Below are positions 32,170 through 43,732 of a stretch of DNA of 64,000 bases, piece after piece (position 1 is the first letter of the stretch; each line of letters begins with the position of its first letter). A program made the translations under genes and the position numbers. The DNA is from Odontocerum albicorne (lineage: Eukaryota > Arthropoda > Insecta > Trichoptera > Odontoceridae), in the NCBI GenBank assembly GCA_949825065.1, contig OX463856.1:15073757-15137756 (forward strand), in the 5' to 3' direction. The notes beneath the pieces were generated by a model. The model was not told the DNA's origin and did not search any database. It worked only from the letters and a program-made list of their open reading frames with translations.

Positions 32170-32300
32170 AGTTTATATAATATTTGCAACCCGTATTTTC
32201 AGGTTTAAGGCGAAATAATCATCGAAAGTTGTTTTGACTTCTTCCACGGAGTTGACATCTTCCAGAACGTTACTTGTTGAATTGAAAATAATAAGTTCAA
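32170..32300 (+). repeat. Second copy of the 31.18-kb 3'-end module
   Basis: TATAATATTTGCAACCCGTA followed by TTTTCAGGTTTAAGGCG, then diverging sequence. Only the first ~30 bp clearly match 31176. Confidence 0.4.
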
Positions 32301-32723
32301 GTTTCTATCATATCTTCACCATTCTTTTCATAGATATTTCACAACAGTTGTATTATTTTCTTTTTTGTATTTATATTTATATACAGACAATGTCGGTTAG
32401 GAATTTTATTCTGGACTTATATATCTGGATTATAACACCATCAAATAAGAAAAAATGCCAAATCAGATCGAGTGTCCCTTTTCAACAATGACAAAAAAAC
32501 ATGCTTGAAGACAAACATTGAGACCATTTGTAGATAAGTATCTTTAAAACGGCAAAACCTTTCGTATCAACTCAATATTTACTAAGTTTAAAATGAATCG
32601 CATCTAATTTTTTTAACTCTGTAATTGAAGCAAATACTCTAATTTTTTAAAACGTTGGAAGCCAAAATATTATACAAAAACTTACAATACAACATCTTGA
32701 TAATTTATTTGTAATAACTGCAT
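32301..32723. other. Anonymous sequence
   Basis: No recognised feature. Confidence 0.45.
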
Positions 32724-33050
32724 GTCGTCTTCGTCGTTGCTGGGTCTCATAGTAGAATATCAAACATCGATCCAGCTGGAAGCGAAGCAGTGCCGTGGAG
32801 TTTTTAACTTCTTTTTTTAAGTGAGTTAATCTTTGCACAGCATCAATTTGACTGATCACATCGCTGTACTGGATCCGATGGTACACGTTTTTCCTTTTTT
32901 TTTAAGAAAAATGTTACTGGAGTCTTTATAACCTCGAATACTACGTGGAAAAATACGTGTGTTATGCGAGGGGAGAAGAAGAGCGCAGGGATCGAACTGG
33001 CAACCTTCCGCACGGAAGTACAATACGATGCTGCGCGGCCATGGACCTCA
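32724..33050 (-). mobile_element. SINE-B, full length
   Basis: Left tail GTCGTCTTCGTCGTTGCTGG, GGAAGCGAAGCAGTGCCGTG, TGTACTGGATCCGATGG, then the right head GGGATCGAACTGGCAACC and CTTCCGCACGGAAG. Confidence 0.9.
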
Positions 33051-33759
33051 ATCAGTCGCAAGTAATTACCTATGAATAGAGTGAGGTAACTTATATTAAT
33101 ACTTTGTTGGAAGTTAACATATGTGTGAACAAAAATAAAATATCTATATCAATCAATACTTTCTCAACTCTGTTTTAGAAAGTAATTAATTAATTTTGAG
33201 CTGAATCGACATACAATACTTATCGAAAAGGATTGTTGAACTTGTTGGTTACTCACCGTGTGTCATTTTCCGTGCAGCTTGTTTTGGCGGAAACAATAAT
33301 CTTTTGACTAGCTTTTACGACGGCTGAGTGCAGGCATACATGCATACATACCCCTTAATAACTATTATACTGTCATATATTTTTACATAAACTAATTTAC
33401 TTACCCATAAATGATTCAACATATACTAGAAAATTTGACGAGAAATCTATTAATTGTTATAAACGTAAACATTTATATATGTTCTGATACGTGTTGATAT
33501 CAGTGATTATTCAAGGTACGTGTTAATAGACAATGCTGATTTGTAGTTTAGTAATACTTTCGCAGATCAGAAAGAAGCCGATAAATTATATTTTAGCCCT
33601 GATCATGGAAAGAATCTGAAACTCAAACTAATTTTGTAACATAACCAGAATTAAAAAAAAAACAACAGTAATGTTTGCAAACAAAATTCAAACAACTGTG
33701 ACAACCAAAATTATATTAATAATGTTGTGTAACAAATATTGAACATTAATTGAGTTCAT
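33051..33759. other. Anonymous sequence
   Basis: No recognised feature. Confidence 0.5.
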
Positions 33760-34140
33760 CCCAGACCCAAACCAATTCTACGGACCACCCCTAGTAGTCC
33801 CCCGGTTCTCAACGGTAGGCGCCAAATTGTGCAAAGAGCAAGTTATTTTATATATTATATTATAAAATATCCATATTTGTGTCTATATGGTATATCTATT
33901 CTTTCTCCCTGTACATACACATAAATGCGTGTGACATAAAAATGTAAGTGTATTAATATATAACATATATGTATCATATTTTATAACATATGTAAAAAAA
34001 TATATCCATTCCTCCCTGACACTGTGTTTTTCTATATCACCAAAAATATCCAAATAAAATATTCGTCCATCCGTCGAACGATGTTCGATGAAGGTGTAAG
34101 GTGTCCCAAATTAAGGCCGATACTCCGAGCAGAAATCATC
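33760..34140 (-). mobile_element. LTR retrotransposon piece: LTR plus primer binding site
   Basis: Reverse-strand reading. An AT-rich LTR (about 33825-34138) is followed by TGGCGCCTACCGTT (33811-33824), a typical tRNA-primed minus-strand primer binding site, then internal leader. The same arrangement recurs at 45.97-46.43 kb. Shared LTR segments include GGACACCTTAC, CTTCATCGAA and a TATACATAT-rich middle. No gag or pol follows, so only the 5' end of the element is left. Confidence 0.7.
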
Positions 34141-34858
34141 AACTACTGTGTTCAAATATCGCGCACATATTTCCGTAAGTAAAAACTAATAACAAGGTCT
34201 TGGTGAGCTTTTTAAAAACACAAGAAAGAAAATAAATTTAACAATATTGACAGAAACTCAACGAGAATAGATCACTATTAGAAAAACTTCTTTGGAAGAT
34301 AAATAAATTAAAAAACCGTTTAAATAATAAAATAAATGAGACTATAATATCATGATAGATGTTTTGATTATACTAACGAAATAATCCAACAATTAACCAT
34401 ACAGAATTCTGAATTATCTTATTTTTAAATTAATCAGGAAGTTTTACAAGCAAAAATAATTGGCTTTGATGGTCCTATAAAGGGCTATGAAGAAACATAT
34501 ATGGTAATTGTGAAATATTGACGAAAGAAAACAGAGGGTGACTAATGTTATATTTAATATAGAAGACGACTTCCATCTTGATATGGATAAGGTTAAATTA
34601 TTCTTATTCAACATTGACACGGATATTTTGCTATCTTCGTTAAAAGCTCTTTGATTGGGAAAAAGGGCTCAAAATACCTTTGTCCAATTATTGTAGTTTG
34701 AAGCTCTCACAATTGAAAAGATAAATCTGATCTGAATGGTAATGTTTACATTCGGGAAGATATGTCAAAATTGTAAAAAAAAAACATCTTGTTATGATTA
34801 AGGAGGAGTTTGAAAATTGCATAACACCTGGATAAAAACATTTGGTTATATTGATTAA
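34141..34858. other. Anonymous sequence
   Basis: No recognised feature. Confidence 0.5.
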
Positions 34859-35216
34859 AGTGCACGGTCGAGCGGTAATGCACTGGACTTCCGTGCGGAA
34901 GGTCGTTGGTTCGACCCCCACGCTATGTTAATCCCCTCAAATGACACAGGAATTTTTTTTCGCCTAGTATTTGGAAGTACAAGAATATCCATGACTTTGA
35001 TCATATCTATTATTTCAAAAATAAGAAAAAAAAACATGCTGGGGTGCTCCGATCGTTTCACTTTGGTATGCCCATCGGATCCAGTATAGCCGCGTGACCG
35101 GTGAGTTTGCTGGTGTGCAACGGATCTTAAAAAAAACAGCTTCGACTTTCAATTGAATTAATGTTGGAAAAGTGAGAGGATCCTCGATTGTGAGGTTCAG
35201 CAGCGACGACGAGTAA
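34859..35216 (+). mobile_element. SINE-B, full length
   Basis: Head GTGCACGGTCGAGCGGTAA, ACTTCCGTGCGGAAGG, B box TTGGTTCGACCCC, TTTTTTTCGCCTAGTATT, CATCGGATCCAGTATAGC, GGATCCTCGATTGTGAGG and the AGCAGCGACGACGAG tail. Short reverse frames across it are chance. Confidence 0.92.
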
Positions 35217-36369
35217 CTAAGCAAAATGTTCCAATTACATTCATACTTGCAAAAAACCTTAAATACCACCAAAAATGGAATGATAAATTGCTAACAGAAT
35301 GGAGGGAAAAAATTGACAAAGATGGATTTAATGAGAATTACAATTTTGGGTGTCATTGCCAGTTATGTTGAGGCTGAACTAATTGTATTTATTGTAGTTA
35401 CCCTGATTTTTATTTCGTTTTGGTTAGCAGTAGATAATTATTATAGTTTACTCAGTATTGAATCGATGGACGATTGTCGCATTATCTTGACTCATATAAT
35501 TTAAACCAAAATATTCAAGGGCTAGTGCTATTTTTTTAATGCGAATCAATGTTAAAAAAATAATATCGATTTTGATAATTTGATTTATTTTTTACCTTCA
35601 TGGATGCTCGAGTTAATCTTTCGGGTGATGTTTTTTTTTTATGTGAACATTCTCTTGTAATTAATCATTGGCTCATTTTATACATTTCTCTCGTTTTTAG
35701 TGAGGTTTTTATTTCTTGTGTTATACTCGTATAATATATAATTTGTATTTTTTTCTCTCTCACTAATTGTCTTTTCATGTTTTTGTAAACACAACAGCCG
35801 TAAATGAATAAATATTATTATGTAATTATTATATTATCAACATGTCTTAATATAATTTAGCAATTTTTATAGCGTCTTTTAATTTGTATTATATGTTAAC
35901 TTGAAGCTATTATAAACGATTTGTTTGTTTTCCAATTTACTTTCAATTAAACAATGCCGTTAGGTCTAAGCTGACTTATTTATATACAGTTGAAACATTT
36001 GTTTTGAAAAAAAAATGAGGAATATAGATTAGAGTTTACTTGTTGGAATTCTAATTACGTTCTATTTGAAATATATCTTCTCACAGTTATCATAAAAATA
36101 CTCAACTTTATATTTTTCCCGGTCTACTACCAATTTTTCTTAGCTACTGTGTCTATTGAATCATCAAATAGGGTGTTCTTGTTTTCTCTTTGTGTCTAGC
36201 CCAACGTTGCTTGTGAGACTTGAATAAGTAAACGATGCTTATATTTTCTATAAAGATGTGTTTCAGTTCACTGTCATTAATGATACGTGAGAACTATTAC
36301 TGGTGCCTAATTGATTGAAAAAAATCACAATTTATTTATTGAAGCTTAACTTTGCTATAATCTGGTGGA
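35217..36369. other. Anonymous AT-rich sequence
   Basis: No recognised feature. A 63-residue forward frame at 35313-35504 contains a hydrophobic stretch but no family motif. Confidence 0.45.
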
Positions 36370-36420
36370 TCAACTGTCAGCTAACAATATCTTCCAGCCG
36401 ACCAGACAAAAATAAACATA
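36370..36420 (-). mobile_element. SINE-A-like remnant
   Basis: AACAATATCTTCCAGCCGAC followed by CAGACAAAAATAA, matching the complement of the SINE-A body. Very short. Confidence 0.4.
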
Positions 36421-36639
36421 TGAAGTTGATGATACCAAAGTAAGTAAAATTATTGTTAATTTGGTACAAAATTCTTCTAATTTTGTGCACAATATAAATT
36501 GATATTGATTTTGTGCACAATTTAAATAAAAATAGTAAAAGTGTGGTATCAATTAAAGCAAAAAGCAGAACTTGTCTCAAATGGTTTGTAGCGATAGAAA
36601 AAAAGTCAAAGGGATACAAACACATACGAGTATATACTC

Positions 36640-37250
36640 GAATCGGACATTGAAATTTGCTATGATGATAGTTTACAACAGTATTTCTGCACCAACTTTA
36701 ATGTATGGAGTGAAACGTGGACGGGCAAAAATACTGAGAGGAGTTTTAATAACGTTGTAGAAATGCGTCCACTGAGAATAATACATGTGATGACAATGTG
36801 TGACATAATGCGGAATTAAGCGATTAAAGTTGAATGTGAACTGAAGCTAGATTAAGAGGAGCACGCAGATATGGTTGGGGCATGTAGAACGAATGAATGA
36901 AGAAATACGAACAAAACAGATATACAGTGCAGATGTGAGTGAAAGGCGCGGTAGAGGAAGACCAAGGAAAGTATTTATGGATCATGTGAATGAAATTTTC
37001 TAAGAAGGAAACGTAAAAGTCTGAGAAATCGAAGGAGTTGTATGCTGTAGAAGAAATAAGTATCGAGATAGGAAATTCTGCCACTTTGTCATCTTTGCCT
37101 ACTCATACAGGTAACTGGCGTTATGGTACGGATGTAAATATGTAAAGGCAGTGACGTTCAAGAGAAATGGAAAATCATGAATTAAACGCGTAACGTTATT
37201 GACATGAAATCAAGAGTTTTTCAATCGACTTAAAATTAAAATTTTAAAGT
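36640..37250 (+). pseudogene. LINE-2, longest C-terminal copy
   Basis: Starts further upstream than other copies: VYNSISAPTLMYG-like (the LLYG-E-W region), then GRAKILRGV, MTMCDIM, and in other frames RMNEE, RGRGRPRKV, DHVNEI, RSCM, CR and the ACTGGCGTTATGGT end. It continues into the 3' flank also seen at 10.2 and 46.8 kb (TGACATGAAATCAAGAG). Many stops. Confidence 0.75.
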
Positions 37251-37325
37251 CCACTTAAAATTACCTGTTTTTTTCCTGAATTAAGTATTTATAAAAATCA
37301 TGTTATGTGTAAAATAAATAAATAA

Positions 37326-37476
37326 AATCTTCTCTAGCCAACCAGAAACATGTCAAAGTGGATTCATATAAAACCAAACGGAAATCATTTTTGTAAAAAA
37401 TTGGCACCAGCAGGAATTTAATCCACAACGTTGTAATCTCAAGGCGTACATGTTTCAAACTAGACTATGGAGGTTG
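37326..37476 (-). mobile_element. SINE-A, diverged
   Basis: CTTCTCTAGCCAACCAGAAA, CAAACGGAAATC, GCAGGAATTTAATCC (B box), and TAGACTATGGAGGTTG at the head. Confidence 0.7.
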
Positions 37477-38213
37477 TATTGTATTATAAACTTATAGATG
37501 GTATTTGAATAACATGAATAGTAAGGATAAATTAAAATCTCGAAGACAATGGTGCTATGATCTTTGTCAATCTTTCTATGCCGCTGTCTCAAGTGAAGGA
37601 AATTGAAGCTACTCGTATTTAGTTTTCCAGATTCTTAAAAATGTTTTTTACTCTAAAATCGTGAATGAGAAAAATATTTTCACAAAAATACATTTTTTTA
37701 ATGAAATACACACATTGTTTTACGTTGTGTTTAACTTCCTTATACTTTGACCTTTTCTTACAAGTGTCACCAAAACTCTCGAGAGTATATATTTTATACT
37801 CATGACATAGTTTTCTTGCAAGATCTCATTTTAGAGCACGGGAGGATGAGTCTTGTCACAAGGTGACATCTCTGGAATGTTTTGGATATAACGTATACGA
37901 GTATTTGGGCGCTCTCGCGATGTTATCTCGCTCCAGTCCTCGACAGGGACGACGTCGTTTCTTTGAAGAGTTTTTGTCTACTTTCCCGGTCATTACTTCC
38001 CAAAACACTTCATTTTCACACAGTATCAAGAACACTTTATTAATTGTATCTTCTATCATTGAATTTATATATCGTCGAATTATGGAACATAATCAAAATC
38101 TATCAAACCGCAATGAAGTTTGTAAAAGAAATAAAAAATACAACTTTTGATGCGAGATAAAGGAAACAAAATAACAAAAAATATCACGAAAATATTTCAT
38201 TCATTTACATATG
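37477..38213. other. Anonymous sequence
   Basis: Contains a G+C-richer patch at 37840-38010 with a 95-residue forward frame (37863-38150) rich in R and S. No recognised domain, and the antisense strand is also open. Confidence 0.4.
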
Positions 38214-38258
38214 TGACGGTCTCCTTGGCCCAATTGGTAAAACGCCAGATGTGCCATG
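38214..38258 (+). mobile_element. SINE-A head remnant
   Basis: GACGGTCTCCTTGGCCCAAT then TGGTAAAACGCCAG, the family A-box segment. It stops before the B box. Confidence 0.6.
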
Positions 38259-38487
38259 TATAACTAACTATGTACACAAAATAATAATACAAGTGTACAA
38301 ACATTTGTATGCAAAACTCTCTTTTCATTATATCTAATGATTCTACTCAATATACTCGTATCTGGATTGGTAGTTCGGAACTTGTGATGAGTGTTGTCGA
38401 GAAATAATATTATTTTCAGCTCGTTTAATCGAGTATTCGAAATAAGAACCACTGGAGTAAACAAGTAACTCATAGTTCACCATTGTT

Positions 38488-38590
38488 GGAAATGTCATCG
38501 CACGTAAAAATGTATATTTTGGAAATGTCATCGCACGTAAAAATGTATATTTATACCAACATATTGGAAATGTCACCGCACGTAAAAATG
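38488..38590 (+). repeat. ~32-bp tandem repeat, 3 copies
   Basis: GGAAATGTCATCGCACGTAA starts units at 38488, 38521 and 38566. Each continues AAATGYA. The third unit has CACC for CATC and follows a 13-bp spacer. Confidence 0.92.
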
Positions 38591-38655
38591 CAATAATATT
38601 CAGTACGTCTAGTGCGTGCGAGTACTGCTACCAGACAAACTCTTTTGCCGGACTG

Positions 38656-38741
38656 AACATTTTTTAGGCGCTATCGGCAATCAAATCATAGACCCCCTAG
38701 TGGAAGATAAGCATCTTACTAATTTGACCACGTAAGTCGTC
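38656..38741 (-). mobile_element. SINE-A head
   Basis: CAATCAAATCATAGACCCCC (decayed B box) and CATCTTACTAATTTGACCAC (A box) on the reverse strand. Confidence 0.65.
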
Positions 38742-39289
38742 AAAAGTATTCCGACGTTAAAATGCGTATTTTGTGGTTAAACTAAGTATTTATTTGACAA
38801 TATATGAACCGATATTTGAAAATTACATATTTACTCAAATATCGCAAATTATGTTAAATTTTATGTATGTTAATTTTATGTTGTTGGCCATTCTGTGGAT
38901 GGAATATGCTTGTACGTGTTTTAGTTTGGTGTGTTCATGCTGTTGCACTTCAACAAGCACATAGTCTTGACAGAACAAACCCAAAGTTTTGATGACAAAA
39001 TCAATGTTCCATAACGATTAGCAGGTTTAATATGTTGTAACTTTTAGTCAGGCAGAGTTTTTTTACGCAGCGCAATTTTTGCGTTGTTAAGTAGGATTAT
39101 AAAAAAAAGGATACGCAGTATGCAAACTACCTACAATATGTAAGTATTTGATTTGTATTAGTAGTAGATTAATGCCAAACTTGACTATTATCAACTGAAA
39201 GAATTATTACGTACACGAGTAGCTAAATTATTCAGATGTTTTATTCAGTTTAAAAAATATATAAAACTAAAATTAATTATAATTTGTTT
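38742..39289. other. AT-rich spacer
   Basis: No recognised feature. Confidence 0.5.
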
Positions 39290-40405
39290 TATCAAACACT
39301 GTTTATTTCGCTTTTTGTAACGGTATAACCTTACCGGTTTCAAAGCTTTCACCTCATTATCAGGGAGCACAAACAAAACTGAATTCTGTTCGAACTGGTA
39401 CCGACATACACACTATTAACGGTTAACATTCGGGTTGGGGACTGTGGGTGAAGGGAAGGAGGATACAACCTCAGCGAGCAGCAGCGAGATTCTTAGAATA
39501 TATGTAATTGCCAGATGTTCACCCCGATGCACTGACTTAGACATTTCTAGGGCCTCTATCTGTCCAAATTATTTTCGTTATTACTGAAATGTGAGAATTT
39601 GACATCATCGATAGAGACTATGGTTTTCATTGTGACAATGATTAACCATTTTAGAATAAATTGCAGGATTTGTTAAGGCGGATTTGTGTTCACGAAATAT
39701 CTTTTCAAATGATCTTTCTGTCTTTCCTATATAGAAATTATCACAGTCAGCACATAAAAGTATATACACACCACTGTTGCTAAGTATTTCATTTTTGCCC
39801 TTCCCGTTAAATAAGAGTTTCCGGAGATTAAAATTATTGTGAAAAGCTGGCTTTATGTGACATAGATTTTTTTGCTTATTTCGTATGATATGTTTTTTTA
39901 TAAACAGGACTTTACTCCATTTATAGGTATGCTTATAGGTGCCGTTAAATATATGGTATTTTAAGAGTTTCTTTTTTGTTTTGTTTTTTTAAAGTGAATC
40001 AATGAGGCTTCCAGGGTAGCCATTATTTGAAGCCATTTTTTATGGTTATTAATTCCTTTTTAAAACTGTCGTCGGTTAAGGGGACAGTGAGCAATCTATG
40101 AAGCATACATTTAAAGGTGGTGAATTTATGGTTATTAGTATGGTTGGAAGTTGCTGGAATTATAGAGTCCGAATAAGTATCTTTTATATATATATGTCAA
40201 AGTCATATATACCATTTTTTGCGTAATAATGTTAGGTCCAAGAATAAAAAAAAATCATCCTGTTCTGTTTCTAGTGTGAATTTTATAAAACTCTCTATTT
40301 AATTGAAATATTTTAGAAATTGGTGTAAAAGTCTACAACATTGATTTGATAAAATAAATTACAATGTCTTTAAACCTTCACAATGTTAATGACTTAACTA
40401 TAAAT
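39290..40405 (-). mobile_element. PLE-A copy 2, best Penelope-like element
   Basis: Reverse strand. The leading segment (CATTAACATTGTGAAGG, AATTTATTTTATCAAA) at 40325-40405 joins a 5'-truncated RT/GIY-YIG ORF remnant. Next comes the trailing segment with GGTACCGACATAC-complement sequence, the hammerhead-like region (39317-39365) and AAACAGTGTTTGATAAAA at 39290-39310. The leading AATTTATTTTATCAAA and trailing TTTGATAAAATAAATT of the family are inverted complements. Penelope-like elements are retroelements with an RT and a GIY-YIG nuclease. Confidence 0.88.
39605..40318 (-). pseudogene. Penelope-like RT C-terminus and GIY-YIG endonuclease
   Basis: Read on the reverse strand with several frame changes. 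RT thumb-region pieces IKFTLETEQDDFFLFLDL, YDFDIYIKDTYSDSIIPATS, NHKFTTFKCMLHRLLTVPL and DDSFKKELITIKN match the F-LD, TD-YI-S-HP-HK and HR-L-PL order of Penelope proteins. A linker with FIKKHIIRNKQKNLCHIKPA follows. The nuclease is in one uninterrupted frame at about 39605-39772: GVYILLCADC (GIY equivalent), FYIGKTERSF (YIG), FREHKSALTN and MVNHCHNENH, then TGA. The catalytic Y, R, H and N positions can be matched by eye. The N-terminal two thirds of the RT, including the catalytic aspartates, are missing. Confidence 0.88.
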
Positions 40406-41456
40406 AATATATAAAACTAAAAGGTTTTTCATATGTCAGCTAATATGTCAATTAAATATATTTGTTATGTCACGACTTAAAACAATTTATCAAAAATGAC
40501 TGATTATTTTCACTGGTACGTGTACATTGATCAATTTGGATGACTGGTTTTGTGTAAAATTGTTGTATTTAAAATAAATTGTTGCTTTGTTTGTTTGGAG
40601 AGTTTGTTGGTTTACTAATTATTTAACTATTATTTTGTTTAAAAAATTATTAAAAACATATTTAATTTTATAACCTTACACCTATACTTATCAGTTTATA
40701 TCTTATATCAATTTACAATCACAAATTTATCTCATTTTAATATTAAAATATATAATTGGTATATAAAACACATTAACGACTGATAATCTTGACGTATTGC
40801 TGTTTTTTCAAGAGCTCCAGTCAGGCTTTTATTCACAAAAATTAAATGACAACTTGTGTAGCGCCGTTTAGATAGTAGACTCTCGTCAGGGGCACACTAA
40901 CTTGGGATTCGAATCAAATATTATTGACGGATTTAAAATACTAATATATATAAATTGGGCCCAAGAATAGGGAGAGGGCTGCTGCCTCAATTTGATTAGG
41001 GATTTCTATGGATATATAGAGAAAAACATATTTAGTAATTAAACCGCTAAAAAACGTACCATGGGAAAACGAACTAAAAAAACCTTTCTAAACCTTCCGA
41101 GGAGTGCTAGCAACACATTCCGCTTGGGTTTAGTAAAGTATTTATGTGTAATGTTCAAATATAATCATAATTTTGGTAAGATTTCCCTTAAAACATGGTC
41201 TTCAAGTGCTTAATAAAGCTACATACACCATCCTTGAACATGAAAATACACGTTTAGCTTGTGTAAGTATTGTACCAATAATTGCGTAAGTTACGTATAT
41301 TGTCTTATCGGGATGAAATTGACTGGTTTGTTGTGTTGTCGTCTTTTACTAGCTTTTTTCCATTGTATAACACAGCTTGCTGTCAACTTACTTGGTTGTG
41401 TACTTTTGTATCAAAAATGCCATTTTACCATTGACATACAATAAAATAAAATTTAA
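40406..41456. other. Anonymous sequence
   Basis: No gene recognised. At 41198-41235 TCTTCAAGTGCTTAATAAAG may be a small R3 fragment. Confidence 0.45.
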
Positions 41457-41670
41457 ATGGTTGTCTTCAAGTGCTCCCTAAAGAAGCACAAACCATTCAT
41501 ATCTCAAACAGAGGCAAACCATTTCACGGTACAGTACAAGCAACGACAAAATCCATGTCATATTGGATTGATTTGGAACAATCAGTTTCTTCGATGAAAA
41601 CGACATCGACCTCAAAGTTCTACTCCTTTCCGAAGAAACATCTCAGGTACAGATAAGAAATATCTAATGA
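41457..41670 (+). repeat. R3 repeat copy 1
   Basis: Opens TTGTCTTCAAGTGCTCCCTA, with AGCACAAACCATTCATATCT, AAAATCCATGTCAT, GATGAAAACGA and CTCAAAGTTCTACTCC. The same order recurs at 47583-47850, with the first half on the reverse strand at 43085-43252. Positions of similarity look coding-like (KVLL-SKKHL), but no protein family is recognised. Confidence 0.6.
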
Positions 41671-41745
41671 AGATATTTCATTATGATACTTGAATAAAAA
41701 GAGGCAAAGTTGGAAATCTTTGAATCACCAAAAGCTTGTTTAACA

Positions 41746-41841
41746 TATTTCTGATTTATTGAACGAGATTGCCAAGGGAAAATAAACTCCACAGATTGTT
41801 TTGTTTACAACGACGGTGTAATACAATGCAATATAACGGTA
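41746..41841 (+). mobile_element. SINE-A 3' half
   Basis: TTTCTGATTTATTGAACGAG, ATTGCCAAGGGAAAATAAAC, TTTACAACGACGGTGTAATA, CAATGCAATATAAC. Confidence 0.7.
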
Positions 41842-43084
41842 AATATATATTTTTACAACAAAATACGCTTTTAACTTAGAATATTGGAGTATATCTATGT
41901 GCACAGTTTCTTGTATCATGTGGAATCAAGGCTTTGCCCCTTTTCCTCGGATATTTGTGAAATATTTTTGCTATTGAAAATTCCTAGAATTCAGCACTCT
42001 TGAGCATCCTTATTCAAAACCGAATGTTTCTGTAGTGAAATATAACGCGTCTTGTTTATATTGAAAGGATATACAGGATTCCGGAATGTGATCTATTTAA
42101 GAAAGGACATTGTGGATTGTATAAGGATCGAATAATATTGTGTTTATATTGATTTTTTTTCTTGGGAATACAAATTTTATTTATGTATACTGATTAAGTT
42201 TGTAAATATTAGTTCAAACAATCTTCATTGAGGTAAATTAGTAGTTAATAGTAGGTTGAAAGGCAATATTGTCTCACGGCTTAGCTCTTCAATATGTTTG
42301 CATTATCAATTTTGACATGTTGGGGGTTCCGGGGGAATTAAGAATTGAAACTGAGACCCAATCCTGAGTGGTTTACTAAGTTTGAATTCTGAGAACTTAA
42401 GTCGTCCATTGGGACTTTGTGTTGCACGAATTTCGTTTTGTTCTTATTTATCCTAAGTCTATTTTGCACAGAAAAAAATCACTGTAATTCTAAGTTACAA
42501 AATAAATTATATAATATTTCAATTAAAATTTGTTCAACTATCATTCCAATCTAAAGCCTACTGAACTTTATAGTTGACTAAGGTACACGAGTAACAATTA
42601 TATATTCGATTTGTCATAAAAGATGGACTTTCTTTTTTTAACAATTTCAATTTGAGTAAAATGAAAGAGAGTAAAAAAAAAACAAATTCGGCGCTTCATA
42701 CATTAATATTTATTGCTTATTTAAGACGACTCCCTCTTCCCAGTCGAGTCCCGCTGGAAGTTGGTCACCTCCGAGCGAAACATCCTGTAATGTAAATTAA
42801 ATATGAGTGAACGCAAACAAAGTGTGGAGTAGCGTTTTAATTGAGTTTGCATAAGACAGAAATCCAATCAGCCCCTCAACTGTTTTTATTACAGGATGGA
42901 ACCGTGCCCCGCAAGTACTGCCGGGAAAGGGGAGTGATTGAAAAATCGTTCGCTCGTTATAATTGAATATTGGAGCAAGAACGAAAATATTGTATTTTAT
43001 TAGCCTCACTTGTTCTGACAGCGCTCGGTACTTGTAAGTGCGAGAGTTTGTTAATCTGCTGGGCTATTTTTATTACTCTTGTTT
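41842..43084. other. Anonymous sequence
   Basis: No recognised feature over 1.2 kb. Reverse frames of 70-90 residues at 42797-43229 show no motif. Confidence 0.45.
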
Positions 43085-43252
43085 GTTGGGTAGTTATAAC
43101 GTGAAATTTATAACCCAATCGATCTAATGGTGGGGTATTAAGTATAAAACTTTGACCGTTGCTGGTTTTGTGGCGTGGATTGGACTTATTATTAGAGATA
43201 TGTGTGGCGTGTACAGCTTTAGGAAACACTTTAAAACAACAGTTTTTGGGAG
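43085..43252 (-). repeat. R3 repeat copy 2
   Basis: Reverse strand reads AAAGTGTTTCCTAAAGCTGT, ACACGCCACACATATCTC, ATCCACGCCACAAAACC, CCATTAGATCGATTGGGT. This is the best-preserved start of R3. It abuts LINE-3 on the other strand. Confidence 0.6.
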
Positions 43253-43254
43253 GC

Positions 43255-43670
43255 TTATCAATTTTTTTATTAAATTATGCATTTGAAATGTGGTGCTTGA
43301 GAAGGATGTTATATAGTAAAATTCCATGGAATGCAAAGCAAAGCAAACCACATCTTTTCTCGATGAACTAAGAATCATCGACAGATTATCGAGAACACGA
43401 GTTCTCCAATTATTTAGGCGTGTTGTTTGTCGCCAAGGAGACAGTTTGGAGAGATTCGTGGTTACTGGAGGCGTAGAAGGACAACGCGAAAAAGGATGAA
43501 TCCTAATGCGTTGGACTGACCAAGTGAGAGACGCAACTGGATTACTCTTAACAACTGCCCTTCGAGTCGCGGAGTGCAGGGAAAGATGGAGAGTAGTCAG
43601 AGGAGTCACGGTGCATATCATGGGAGTCACGGTGCTCAGTCATGAGCTACACAACAGGATGATGATAAAA
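43255..43670 (+). pseudogene. LINE-3 C-terminal fragment
   Basis: Forward pieces, with frameshifts, read FEMWCLRRMLYSKIPWNAKQ, then (other frame) LRIIDRLSRTRVLQLF, VEGQREKG, MRWTDQVRDATGLLLTTALR, and AECRERWRVV. The order RRML-IPW, LFRRV, G.VEG.R..GR.P.RW.DQ and W is typical of an arthropod non-LTR RT C-terminus distinct from LINE-1, -2 and -4. An 18-bp segment with GAGTCACGGTGC is duplicated near the end. Reverse frames over it are shadows. Confidence 0.8.
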
Positions 43671-43732
43671 ATTTATGATGTTATATATATGAACGCTTAA
43701 CACATACACTACATCACATTACTGTCACATTT

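Noticed and set aside
36625..36632. TACGAGTA sites as a telomeric repeat
   Set aside because: The sites are dispersed singly and on both strands, with no tandem runs anywhere in the window.
37863..38150. 95-residue forward open frame as a host gene
   Set aside because: The opposite strand is also open over part of it, there is no known motif, and no splice or promoter evidence is visible.
43124..43630. 168-residue reverse open frame as a gene
   Set aside because: It is antisense to LINE-3 and includes an R3 piece. No independent coding motif.
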